NCBI GenBank assembly: GCA_963920765.1
Contig: OY987244.1
Coordinates: 33,983,678-34,047,677 of the forward strand
From: Ulota crispa
Lineage: Eukaryota > Streptophyta > Bryopsida > Orthotrichales > Orthotrichaceae
Direction of reading: 5' to 3'
DNA length: 64,000 nucleotides
This document shows, piece after piece, positions 36,782 to 48,135 of this stretch. The stretch's first letter is position 1. Each line of letters opens with the position of its first letter. The position numbers and the translations under genes are program-made. The notes beneath the pieces were generated by a model. That model saw only the letters and a program-made list of their open reading frames with translations, did not search any database and was not told where the DNA came from.

Positions 36782-38650
36782 ATGCAAAAGAAGAGGCAAA
36801 AACATCGATTATTGTATTCAACTAGAAAACAATTGGCAAAGGCCAAAATGAGTTGTTAATTACATAGAGGATCTTTTGCAAGAAGGAGAAGCACTGCACA
36901 GAGAATTACCTATGCTTATGAGAGGAGGGAAGTGCATAACTTGGACAATATTGCTGACATTGCACCAAGCGCATACAACATTGACGAAATTGGTGATGTG
37001 GATGATGTAAACAGCTTGACGAGCTCAGAAACTCCACCAGTACTATTCAATGAAGGAGTGATAATAACTGAACACTTTCTTGTTTGCTTTGGATTTTTAC
37101 ACTATTTGATTTTTTATTGCATGTTTTATTTTAGTGTATCAACTTTGAACTTCATTATCCAACAAATCAATCCGTCACATAGTTTGTTAATTTCAAAGCA
37201 AATAAAGTACATCTTAGTTTGGGATGGGCAAAGTATATTTCTCTCCGGGCATACAAATTACAATGTAATTCATGAATATGAATTTCCTGACAGTAATGAG
37301 ATCTAATACTACGTATTGAGTAGGCGTTCAAATCAACATGTGGCACTTAGTTTAGTGAGAGTCTCTGTCCATTAGGAACGCTTGTTCCCGCTGCCCGTTG
37401 CCATTGCCGTTCCCATGGAACTTCATGATGAGGCTTAGTTGTTTTTGCTTATTTTCCGCAGCTGAACTGTGTAGACCAAATGAACCGCCAATTGTTGCGT
37501 AGGGTCAGTTCTATAGAGTACTGAGAGCTCAAGGTTCTGAAGTTCTGAGAGAGACGCGAACTTGGAAGGGCCTTTGCAAGCATCAAAAATGCCAGTGGTT
37601 AAGAGCTGGTTTTCTTGCACTAGTTTGTACTTGGAGAGCATAACCTGATTCAAACTGCTTTGATCAGACAATGGCTAGGGAGACAATCCCGATCGGAGGT
37701 GATGCAGATCCTCAAAGCGTCCAGGGTTTTGACTACCCGGAGATGCAGTGCAACATTGGATCCACATAACTTCAAAACTTGGATCTCAACATGGACAACG
37801 GATTCCGCGAGAAGGGGGCGGATGACCTTGCACTGGTGATACAGGAGTCTGCAGTGGCGGATGCAATCGTGGAGTCGCTGCCTGTGGAGGAGGGTTCCAT
37901 TCCGAGGGAGTCTGCTAATGCTGCTGACCAGAGCGACATGCGGTTTGAGATTCAAGCAGTTGAGCCGGAAGTAAGTTGCGATTCACTCTTCCTCGGGTTT
38001 TCAAATGTTGGTATCTGTAAAGTTGATTGCAATTTTTCTCTTAGTCGTGAGTTTAGGGTTCTAGGTTTCTGAAAAAGCTTTTTAGAAGAAAAATAAGGAG
38101 GACCAAAATTTTAGTTCACAAAAACTATAGTATCTGCAATTGCAATAAATCCACAGTCAAGAATTCTCTGATCTTAGAGGACTTTCAGCCTTTGGTTCCG
38201 AATTGCAATTATCAAGTCATTAGAGAAAGAGCAAGATACTGTAAAGATTTCAAATGTATAATTTTATTTTAAGTGAGGATCTAATATTAACACGCTCAGC
38301 TTCTGAGAATTAAAAGATGTTCAATGTAACGTTTATAATCCCTAGAGCCGGAGGTTGAGTCTAGTCTTAGACAAGTTGCAGTACCTTCTGTTTCTTCATT
38401 GGAAATTCGGCTTTAGGAAGCACCTACTGGTCCGAGATTAGCGGTTTAGCGTTTTAGGGTATTGTTGCATTTTTGATTATTTAAGGAACATTAGACACTT
38501 GCTTTTGTCCCAAATATAATACAATGTAGTTCACAACCTTCCAATTTAAAAATAATCAATTGTAAAAGTGTAACTTGATAGTCTGTATTTGCTGAGAGGA
38601 GGTAAATGACAACCGCCTTATCCTTTAACCACTATTGATTGGCTTCGCAG

Positions 38651-39582
38651 GATCAAGAAACGGAAGAAGCCCCTCCGGTTATCCAAAAGACACAGGAGGA
38701 GGTCATAGATGAGTTCCGCCTCAATTCAAAACTTGATTTGAACAAGATCATCAAGAGAGTTTGGTTTCAACCAGAAGACTGTAGCTTGTTCAAAATTCCT
38801 CTTTGTCAAATGATATCTCTTCCGCTTGTTTGACCGGTTTTACAGAACAACGTGACCAGGGTGGAGTTTGAGTTTGTACATGGCTACAACAACGGTGACA
38901 GGGTCCTCTACGTGTCGACTGCAAACGACAAGGGGGAGACTCAGCGGGTGTCAGAGGATATTCAAAGTAGTTAGGACCCATTGTGGATTTCTGAGAACGA
39001 CAAATTCAAAATTCAGCTGCTCAAGCATTCTCACAGGAAAGTGTTGAGTGGTTTTATGTTCTTTGTCTGGGACGGCAACCACCAATTTGTAGCTTGGACA
39101 AACTACATCAAGAAGATGAAGAGCAAAGACATTCTTTGGCATTTTTAGTAAACTGCATCTTGCTAAACACCAAAGACTGCATGGATATAGTCATGCATGC
39201 CATGAACAAGGTGAATAGGTAATTGATTTCTATCATCATTCAACTGCGATTTCATGTCAATTTTCACGTTTGGAGAACGTTACTTGATTAGTAGATGTTT
39301 TGTCTTTCAAACTACTAGTTCTAGAACTGAAATTGTGATTCTAATGACAATGAGGATAGCATTCGGAATTTGATCGGTTTTTGTTGATAATTTCTAATGC
39401 AGGCAGACAGAGGGTGCCCACGTTGTAACAAATGTGTGCCACAAGATTCATAAAATAAATACGTATGGAATCCTTCATCTCTCAGATTTGAAAGATTTGT
39501 TAACTGCAGAAGAGAACAAGGCTTGCGAGAATCGGACGAGAACAATGTCTTGGCATCCCATGACAACTGACATCTTTATTTG
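38651..39582 (+). pseudogene. ParB-like domain exons of the cargo gene
   Basis: After an acceptor at 38,650 the frame reads through EEVIDEFRLNSKLDLNKIIK, then a strand-rich segment (VTRVEFEFVHGYNNGDRVLY) and the core FFVWDGNHQFVAWTNYIKK. The WDGNHR-then-A pattern (here WDGNHQ...AW) is the phosphate-binding signature of ParB/sulfiredoxin-fold domains (commonly DGNHR.AA). A second exon, joined at phase AG/GCAG, begins QTEGAHVVTNVCHKIHKI and could be the helical extension. Bacterial and phage ParB-like domains are often linked to DNA methyltransferases, which agrees with the downstream exons. Two stops and one frameshift are present. Confidence 0.55.
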
Positions 39583-40984
39583 ATTTTTATATTGAGTGAG
39601 TGTGATTTTTTTCAATTGTTGACTTAGTAGAGATTCTTGATGTATAGGCTACATGTTGCTGATATTCTGTTTTGCTGCTGAGCAGCAAGAGGTTACAGCC
39701 GCTGCTGAAGCAGCTGCGCGTTCGTACGAGGAGCATGTCCAAGCAGAGGAGAGAACGGCAATCGGAATGCAGCCGGCGATGGCAAAAGCTAAGAAGGCAA
39801 GAGTAAAAAGCTTTCAAATTGAATTCAAGAAGCTCAGTTCTATTGCAAAGCCCGACAATGGTAAAAGGTGGCTTGAAGAGGTAAGCTTCAGTTACTTCAA
39901 ATTTATACATTGCTTGAACTTGTAGGTGGTTCTTCATTAACAAATCAGCAGGTTAAAGGCTCTCGGAATTTGAGGGGCTTTTTGTGTATAGGAAATTGAT
40001 TTCCTTTCTCTACATTGATGTCGGCCTTAAGAGGGTCATTTGCTTTTAGGTCTTGAACAGATAAGGAATTGATCATACTATTCACAAAATTGTCATAATT
40101 CTATCCATTTTGTCCAATAGAAGGCAATTTTTAGTTAGGTAGTTGGATATCATTGCAGTTATGCCGCAAAAATGCAACCAAATGGCTCAAATGAAGCATA
40201 ATATCTTCTGATGACTTCAAAACAAGTAGAGTTGTCAATGCACCAGAACCACCTCGGAATTTGAGGCACATTTTTTTTTGAATGTTGAGTTGATGTTATA
40301 GACTAATTTTTATTATTCCAATGGTCCCTTTCATTTATTCAAAGTATATTTGAGTAGTGAAAGTTTAGGTTTTGTTGAACCTAGTATCTTACAATAATAT
40401 TCTGTTCAGATAAATGAAATTGTAAAGCACGTCAGTATTAGACTTGGTCTGAGTCTCTTTTGAACTGTCCTTGGAATCAGTCTTAGACAAAGGTCTAGCA
40501 AGTTACTTGAATTGTAAGTGCAGCTTTGCAAATCCAGGTGAATAAACCACACATTTTGCCCACCCAAATTCCAAGGTTTCTTTTTAGAGTGTCCATATAC
40601 TCAGCGATCATGATTGTGCATTAAAATAGCTTGAGTTTTACATGGGTCCTAGGAAATTGACTAACCTGACTAGATGGAGCAGCTCGAGCTCCGTCAAGTA
40701 TATAAACATGGCAATTACCAGGTTTAGCATTTAGTGTTTACGCAATTAAATTTAAGTCGTGCTATACTAGATTACTCCAAAATTTTGCATAAATGCAGTA
40801 AAGTAAATTATGACATGAGCTGCCTCTAGACTACCAAAATCTCGAGGAAGACTATCCAAACAAAGTGAACATAGGTTGTTCAAATTTTTGTATCAGTAGT
40901 TCTGTTTTTGGTAATCATTAAAGTGCTAAAGCTCGAGCATATTTCGAGAAGCATTTGTAGTATCTTTTATCTCAGAGCTGCTGT

Positions 40985-42095
40985 GAGGATCCTCGAATTC
41001 CGAGGGGAACCAGGAGCCTTTTCAATTTCAGATATAACAGGTGCACTGGTGCTCCTTGAGTCCTCGGATTCCAAGAGTAGTCAAGGACTGGTTTTGTAGT
41101 CAGAGCGATGAGGTTCCGTGAGGGTCTTCCAATTCCGAGTAGTCCAAACTTGGGTCCTAATCCATAGCACAGAGCTATCGAGGGACTTCTCGGTTTCCCA
41201 AAGCATAAAAGGGGTGGTTGTTTGCAAATTCATGTATTAGAATGGCTTTTAAACTCCCCGGCTTCCGAGCAATGTAGAAGTGGAGTTCAGTTTTCATGGA
41301 GTACAGGTGCCACTGGGCAACTTGGATTCCAAGGGAGGACAACAGGGGTATCTGGTTTTAAAGTCCACAAGTGCTGGAATGCCCCTCGAAATCCAAGGGG
41401 GTGCGAGAGGTCAGTGAGAGCTACAATGTTCATGTGCTGGAGGGCCCCTTGGATTCCTAGAGCTAACCAGAGGGGCAATCAGTTTTAGAAATGTGAGGTG
41501 CTGGAAGGCCCCTCGGAATCCGAGAGGATGTGAGAGAGGCAGTGGGAACTAAAATCTAGGGGTGCTGAAGGGCCCCTTGGATTCCAAGGGAGGACGATTG
41601 CGACAGTTGAATTCAAAGTCTAGAGGTTCTTGAGTGCCCTCGGAATCCAAGGGAGTGCGAGAGGGGCAAAGGACTATAGTCTAGGGATGCTGGAGGGCTC
41701 CTTAGATTCCAAGGGACAAAGAGAGGGGCAATTGGATTCAATGTCCAGAGGTGCTGAAGGCCCCTCAAAATCTGAGAGGGTGCTAGAGGGACAATGAAAT
41801 CCAAAGTCTATTGGAGCAATTTTGTTTGTTGAAATCCAAGGGGGTTTGATAGAAGCTTTTGGATTCTTAGTCTAATGATGCTGAAGGGCCTCTTGGATTC
41901 CGAGGGTGGGCAAGAGGAGCATTCAAATTCAAAGGCTAAAGGTGCTAGTATGTCCATCGGAATCTAAAGGGGGACGAGAGGGGCATTCTCATCAAAGTCT
42001 AGAGGTGCTAGAAGGCCCCTCGGATTCTAAAAGGGCAAAGTGACTAATTTTGAGAGCATTGAATAGAGGTGCCATGGGTGTCTTTGGAATCTAGG
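40985..42095. repeat. 63-bp tandem array of palindromic CTCGGAATCCGAG-type motifs
   Basis: About 18 degenerate units. In the best part, motif centres fall at about 41,328, 41,391, 41,453, 41,517, 41,580, 41,643, 41,706, 41,769, 41,833, 41,897, 41,960, 42,025 and 42,088, intervals of 62-65 bp. The core varies around CCTCGGAATCCGAGG or CCTTGGATTCCAAGG, both near-palindromic. Between cores another phrase recurs (TCTAGAGGTGCTGAAGG type). It is in a presumed intron of the cargo gene; indels break any reading frame, so it is not protein-coding. Confidence 0.88.
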
Positions 42096-43952
42096 ACGCA
42101 TAGCTTTTTGCCAAAGTTGTTAGTATATAGCGATCCAATATTACTACCTACCAAAACTCATAAAATTTGATAAAGTTGAGATAACAAATACACCTTAAAG
42201 TAGCAGGCAAACGAGTAAAAGATTACATAACCATGGTTTGTTGGAGGCTTCGGCTGCGTCCATAATTTTTGATAAGTGTGTGCGCCTGCATCAGTTGGCT
42301 CTAAAAAAATGAATCTTTTTTTTTGATAGTCAATACTGTCTAGACTATGTTAATTAATTGTAATGATGAATTTGTATGAGTTGTATATCAACTAAATCTA
42401 CAAGTCTTTGATTATTACGTATATCTAACTGTGTTGTTTTCATACCCCTGCAAATAAACCTATACTATATCACACATTCACTTGAGAAGATTGAGATGAC
42501 CGTGGAGAAGCTCTAGATCATCTCTGGAGCTATTGTTCTAGGAGTATATAAGGGCAGGTGGCTATCTTATTGGAACTCTTTTGACACGAACAAGAGAGCT
42601 CTTCATTTCCTGGTCCTAGCACCAACTGAAGCAAAACTTAAAGACTGGTTGATTAAAGCATCTTTTTGGGCAGAGATACAATTAATTGAATAATCTTATT
42701 TACTGGCGGTTTCAATTGTAAGTTCGAACAATTGATTAATTTCTGATGAAGTGGATTGAATTGCTTGAAAATTAGTGGAGCATTGATTGCAGTGTTTGAT
42801 TTTAAACTTTGGATAGACTAAAAATATCCTTTGTTGCTGCAGCTAGAAGAAGCACCAATGGTTTACTTCAACGACACAGCTCAAACCTACTAGATTGAGA
42901 TAAACTACTCCTCTTTCCCTAATTTGGACAAGATTAGGGATTATGGTGAAAGAAACCGCTGTTTTTTATGTGATCATGCTTATAGCAACTTTTTCAATTG
43001 GAAACCCAAGTTTGACCGCAAAGAAATATTCCTAGATCAAGAATACATGACATTTGCTATGCAATGTTTAGTGTATAGGTTCGCCACTACTTACCCTATT
43101 TGATCTCTTAAATCTTTCTTTGTTTCAAAATGTCAATCAATTCTTCTTAGACACCATAGTGTAAAGCTATGATTTTCTTATGGATTTGTAGGTATTTCCA
43201 CTGCAAATTAGTTCCAAAAAAGCCCTTCAAAGTAAAAACATACTAGTCTTGTTCTCTACTTGGGCAGACAAGTCATTAGTCAAGTGTGTTTTCACTCCTT
43301 ACCAGCTCAAGAAGTTTGTGTATGAGGAGCTTGTCAAGTGTCCATGGTACTTGGATTGCCAAAAGTCTCATGTTCCAGCTCATGAGCAAGAAGAGAGGAA
43401 CCATATTCTACCACCGGCAACTCCATGGGAGTCTTCTGATGATGAAGATGAAGACAAAGAAGCAGATCCTAAACAAGAATCGAAGCAGAAGAGCAAGCGC
43501 ACTACCAAGAGGGCACCACCTTCTAAGAGAGCCTCATTGCCAAGGAAGATTTCCTCAACAGCAAAAATCTCGTCCGCTGCAAAGTCCACTTCAGCAGCCG
43601 GTATGTCTTCACCCACATCGAAGCTGCTGTCATAGAATGAGTCTGAAGACGTCCCTGAATCACCATAGGCAGCAGACTAGTCCAGCAAACCCAAGCTTAT
43701 GTTTGTCTCCTCTCAGTGGAAAGTAGCCACTTGTCTTTGTATCGAGACAGAGGACATTGTTCCAACAACGCTCATCTTGAACTACTCCATTATATAGGCG
43801 ATTGCACACAAAGTGGAGAAGGTAGTTCCATCAGATGTGCAAGTCTAGTTACTGGATTATGTCAAGAAGGTACAATTGATTCCCCTTTTGTTGTTCATGT
43901 TTACTTCTATCACTTTTTTCTTGTGAGATATTCACATTTCTTTTGTTCATTC

Positions 43953-45294
43953 AGGCTAGTAGAAGAGTTTGCTGCTCACTTGGTGGAGTTTTAAAAATAG
44001 AGGTGTGTTTTGACCTCTTCATAGCGGATGTTGCTGATGGGCTTTGAGTTCCTAATGTTTCTCATCCTCCCATGTCGGTTCCTTATTGGAACAATTTTGA
44101 TCCAAAATTTGCAATTGGAGTCTTTGAATTTGCCAATGGAATGTTGCAAGATGATGGTGCAATTCTGTTTTTCTTACTTGAAAATGAGGGTGTTAGAGCT
44201 TCGGTTCGAAAGGCAGCCCTCAAAAACGGATACACATTGAATTGTGAGTTGTGGGAAATCAACAAGTTGTACCTTACAAATGAGGTCAACAACAAGCACG
44301 TAGTGAGTTCTTTTAACATTTGGAATTTCATTTACGTTTGTCCCTCATTTCATGCATTGCAAAATTGATGGAGTTTTCTAGTTTGACAGATAAAACAATT
44401 TTGGGTTGCTTTGTACGTGCGAGCAAGCTTGAAGAAGAAAACAATTGTCTCCAAGTTTTCAATTGAAGACAATAAAGAAGCAAGTGGCTTGATCACTGAT
44501 ATCATAAGTACACCTCAATTTTCCTTTTTTTAATTTGGATATTGCCTTTGTTAATGCTTGGTTAATGAACTTGTTCTCGTCTCTATTCATTTGCTTTAAT
44601 ATCATAGGAATGAAAATTATGCACTATTGCTGCATCTGTATGTTAATTATATCATAAACAATATCTTTGCAGGCAATGGCGTGGTGCAAAACTTTACCAT
44701 TGCTGCAACTCAGCTCAAAAATGAACATGGATACCCGTGAAAAAGGCCTCACAAAAAGGACCCATTGAGAATGCAACTTCTCATTAAGAGTTGCTCCAAG
44801 CCAAATGATGTCGTATTTGATGTCACAGCTTCCACAGGTATATGCATTTTTTTAATTGACTCATCCAAATTGTTGTGCTCATACATTTGACAAAAATGCT
44901 TATTTATAGTATAGCATAAAGGATTGTCTTTCAGTTTAATTACACTTAGTATTCACTATGAAAACTACAGATTACAAGAACTGCATGTTACAAGATGCTA
45001 TAATTAAAATGCTTTTGGTTTAGGGTTATCAATTTTACAAATGATTCCATGAAGATGACATATGATGATGCTTTGTTTGCAGGGGCTAGCGTGCACGCCT
45101 GTCATCGTTCTGGAAGGCACATTGTTGCTTTTGAGGAGGACTCCAAAATTTTCAAACATGTTCTAAAGCCATTAATGCATGCTGATACCATAGCCGAGTC
45201 TGGGCACAATAAGCACAAACGTGTGGTTTCCGAATTTGAACATGAAGCCAGCAGCTCCAAATCAGATGAAGCAGCAAATCCCTTTGGTAAATAA
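43953..45294 (+). pseudogene. N4/N6 DNA methyltransferase exons of the cargo gene
   Basis: Exon 43,953-44,299 has CFDLFIADVADG, at the position of catalytic motif IV (D/N-PP-Y/F type, altered here), then SVPYWNNFDPKFAIGVFEFA and DDGAILFFLLENE. Exon 44,390-44,510 has QFWVALYVRASLKKKTIV. Exon 44,673-44,837 has HKKDPLRMQLLIKSCSKPND then VVFDVTASTG; exon 45,083-45,294 continues GASVHACHRSGRHIVAFEED. The last two match the C-terminal block of prokaryotic N4/N6 methyltransferases (KP...LI..SS.PGD.VLDPF.GSGT....A...GR..IG.E.D), with AdoMet motif I represented by DVTASTGAS. Catalytic motif before AdoMet motif is the beta-class order. In-frame TGA codons lie near 44,047 and in exon 44,673-44,837. Confidence 0.68.
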
Positions 45295-47374
45295 GTTGCA
45301 AAATCTCTTACTTTATAAGATTTCAAATCCACAGTTTTTGTTGTGACGTCCTCGCATTCCATCTTTGTTTATTGACTAACACTTCTCCACTTACATTCAC
45401 AAGCTGGTCATGAATGGTTTTGATAGTCCCTCCCTAGCTTGGGGTATATCGTGCTATAACAAATAAGAGTCTGAGTCAAAATCAGATAGTCCAGAGGTAT
45501 TGAGGAGGCGGTCACCTTGTTATAGTCCTAGAGTATTGAAATATATGGACGTAGAGGCGGAGGAGCACAATACTTCTAGTGAAGATGATTTGCATTCTAG
45601 TAATTCTAGTTGTAGCAGTTGAATTTGGTTGTTAGCATTCTCATTTTTCATGTAAATGCCTGTGAGCAATGCTGGAAACCTCAGTGGCTCATAAATTGTC
45701 TTTGTTGTTATTGCTCCCATTTCTGTTCAAGTTGCAACGCAACATTGCAAATGGCTTTGTTTACTTCCATTTTTTTGACCTTGTTTTAATCGAAGTTTAC
45801 AATGTTATATGGAATTTGCTCACCAACTATCTTTATTTGCTCTCCTTACTGCGGGTTGCTTCTATCTGGATGCTTGTCTCCTTGGATGTTTTGTTGAAGT
45901 AATCTTTTGTTAGTTATACATGGAGTACATTTTATGCATTTGAAGGATATTTTGTCTTTTTGTGATTTTTAAAAGATCCTTCTTGCTCTCCTTTTGTCCT
46001 TTGACAGGATTTAAATTAGTGGTCTTTGACCATGACTTGCAGGGAAAACTCTAAAATGAAAAGAGTGTTCCTATATAAAAATGCACTCAATCGTTCCACC
46101 CAAATGAGAATAATGTCGGCCCATTTGAATCAAAATGAAGAAAATCTGAATGGCTGTAATTCAATATTAGCTAGTATTACCAATTGTCTACTATGAAGAA
46201 TCAATATTTCTTTGTCCTTCATAATTTTTGCATGTCTAAATTGTATGAACTAACTAAATTTTGAAACCAACCATGCCCTATTCTAAGTAGTAATAGGGAA
46301 ATTCCAAATTACATTGTATAAGAAATGATAGATGCTTTTGAGTGCATTTATTTGAAGTTCAAACCTTTTGTTAGAATGTCTTATGAAGAAGATGTTTAAA
46401 TAACATCATACTTATTGTCCCCTGTCTTGAAACAAGATTCATGAATGTAGCAAAGAATTTTGTTTTAATATGCTCCTATGTTATCTGATTAACCCCTTGG
46501 GCGTTTTAAATTGCGATTGTCAAATTTTCTCATCATGTTCATTTTTTTATTGGTTTTGGTGTGATGATCCATTTTTTGTACCTGGACAGTCAATGTAATT
46601 TTTAGGTGAGAACAGTAGAAGTGTCCATTTGTAATGTAGTATGATCACTTTTCCCTAGTGACATCTATGGTTGATTGATTTATCATTGATACAACATATC
46701 CTCTGTCTATTGCTAAATGAAAATTCGATGAAAGACATTATAAATTGATGTGAAAATCCCTTCAAATAAGTTGTGAAATTTCATGTTTAGTATCACCTTT
46801 TTTTTTAAAGATCACTAAGTGGTAACTATTTTTATTCAAACCCCCCTTTATTTATCCCTTTTATTTGTATCTATTACATTGCCATTTAATAATTAGATTT
46901 AATTCACTAGACATGTATTAAAGGGACTCTTGAACTCACTCTTGGATTTCAAGGAGTGTTTCATGTTTAGGGGGCTCATAGGTTCATCCCTTGTTCCCTT
47001 TATGTTGGCCTTAATTAAATAATTCCTTTAGGTGCAATGGATCATTTTATATTGAGGGTCAAATTCTAGATTAAATGCTTAATTTGTAACACACAGTATT
47101 CATTTTGTATGATGTTAAATTCAAAACTCATTGTAACAATTCATTTTGTTCATGAATTTTATATTTGGCCATTTCTATTGGGCAATATTTTCAATTCACT
47201 CAAGACATTCCAACTTGCATCATCAAACTTTGTCATAGTTATTAAATAACATTCTGACAATAGAACCAATTTCATGTCACAATCAACTTCAAAGCATGAG
47301 GACAACCTTTAAGGTAAATTATGATGGCAAATTGTAATAGTAATTATACACTGAATGGTTTATGGTAGAAGTAA
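45295..47374. other. 3' region of the transposon, no gene recognised
   Basis: AT-rich sequence downstream of the methyltransferase stop. Short ORFs near 45,669 are not protein-like beyond hydrophobic low complexity. Confidence 0.4.
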
Positions 47375-47710
47375 ACTTTCATAGAAATTGAGAAAGTTGA
47401 ATAGTGATTAAAGAAACCAAAATGAATGGAAATTGTGGAGTTGAACACAATTGGAAATTGAGAAAATTGAATGGAAATTATGGAATTTAACATTAATGGA
47501 AATTGTAGTGTTTAGCTTCTATGGAAATTGAGAGAGTTGAATAGTAATAAAGGCAAAAAACATGAACGGAAATTGTTGAGTTGAACACAAATGGAAATTG
47601 AGAAAGTTGAATGAAAATTATGGAATTAATCATTTATGGAAATTGTGGAGTCAAACACAAATGAAAATTGTGGAATTCAAAGTTACTAGAAATGGTGGAG
47701 TCTAGCCCCA
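47375..47710. repeat. subterminal tandem repeats, about 30-bp unit
   Basis: About eleven degenerate units around ATGGAAATTGAGAAAGTTGA and TGGAAATTGTGGAGTTGAAC, 0.4-0.75 kb from the right end of the MULE-like element. Subterminal arrays are common in DNA transposons. Confidence 0.8.
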
Positions 47711-47834
47711 AGAAAATTCTAAAGTCACATTTTGCATGATAGCTCCTCTTATATGTTTGATGCACCATAACTTGTCGTACATATTACTATTATTGGCAAA
47801 AACATATTTTTCATCCAACTTACATTCCAATACT

Positions 47835-47955
47835 AATACCCCCAAACCTTTTCATCCAATACATTGACTTGCATTCATCCATTACATTCATATACATTCA
47901 TCCATTATCCTTTCCATCCATCCAAAGTTAATTTCATTCATCCATTTAAAAGATG
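47835..47955. repeat. CATTCATCCATTA-type short tandem repeats
   Basis: Repeated ACATTCATCCATTA and TTTTCATCCAATACATT phrases near the right end of the MULE-like element. Confidence 0.7.
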
Positions 47956-48087
47956 AATGTTGTAAACCATGTGAGTTTTAACATCCATTAATCTTCATTA
48001 ATGCCATCTTCATAATTTTAATTGGAACTCCATAAATTTCAAAAAATTAAATGAGTATGATTTTAAATGCTTATTGCTAATTGCTCA

Positions 48088-48135
48088 CTATTCAAACTCA
48101 CCGCTCGCCGCTCCTCGTTCACATTATAGCACCCC
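48088..48135 (-). repeat. right terminal inverted repeat of the MULE-like element
   Basis: Inverse complement begins GGGGTGCTATAATGTGAAC and continues GAGGAGCGGCGAGCGG. Pairs with 30,874-30,920. Confidence 0.75.

Larger units (their letters stand above)
36782..45294 (+). pseudogene. multi-exon gene with ParB-like and N4/N6 DNA methyltransferase domains, transposon cargo
   Basis: Thirteen or so exons on the plus strand, several with consensus junctions (GTAAGT donor at 37,971; GTAAGC at 39,881; GCAG acceptors at 38,650, 42,842, 44,672 and 45,082). Order: basic N-terminal exon (36,782-37,060), exon 2 (37,671-37,970), ParB-like exons (38,651-39,220 and 39,402-39,582), helical exon (39,686-39,880), a 3-kb repeat-bearing region, exons at about 42,440-43,080, an acidic then Lys/Arg/Ser-rich linker (43,190-43,690), and the methyltransferase (43,700-45,294). 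Stops occur in many exons (for example TAA in exon 2, TGA at 38,831, TAG near 38,972) and there is a frameshift near 39,147, so this copy is not functional. The protein probably acted on DNA in the nucleus alongside the divergent transposase. That the exons form one gene is inferred from order, strand and splice phase. Confidence 0.6.
30874..48135. mobile_element. 17.26-kb Mutator-like transposon with two divergent genes
   Basis: The termini form a degenerate inverted repeat. The right end, read inward, is GGGGTGCTATAATGTGAAC then GAGGAGCGGCGAGCGG; the left end is CACAGCTAAAATATGAAC then ATGGAGCAGCAAGC, with about 30 of 40 positions matching and mostly A/G differences. Flanking nonamers TGACCTTAG (30,865-30,873) and TGGCCTTCA (48,136-48,144) are a plausible 9-bp target duplication, the Mutator hallmark. 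Copia sequence stops at one side and resumes in the same domain at the other. Inside are a MULE-type transposase (minus) and a ParB/methyltransferase gene (plus) sharing a 0.54-kb divergent promoter region, plus several tandem arrays. Both genes carry stops, so this copy is dead. Confidence 0.8.

Noticed and set aside
41222-41488. ORF in the 63-bp array
   Set aside because: 63 is a multiple of three, but units vary by one or two bases and the frame is lost; the array is better explained as non-coding repeats.
43286-43726. 146-codon ORF in the linker region
   Set aside because: It is a shifted frame of the exon with the acidic and Lys/Arg-rich linker; the other frame fits the acceptor phase and composition better.
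45669-45902. Hydrophobic 77-codon ORF
   Set aside because: Leu/Phe-rich chance ORF in AT-rich DNA with no splice or homology support.
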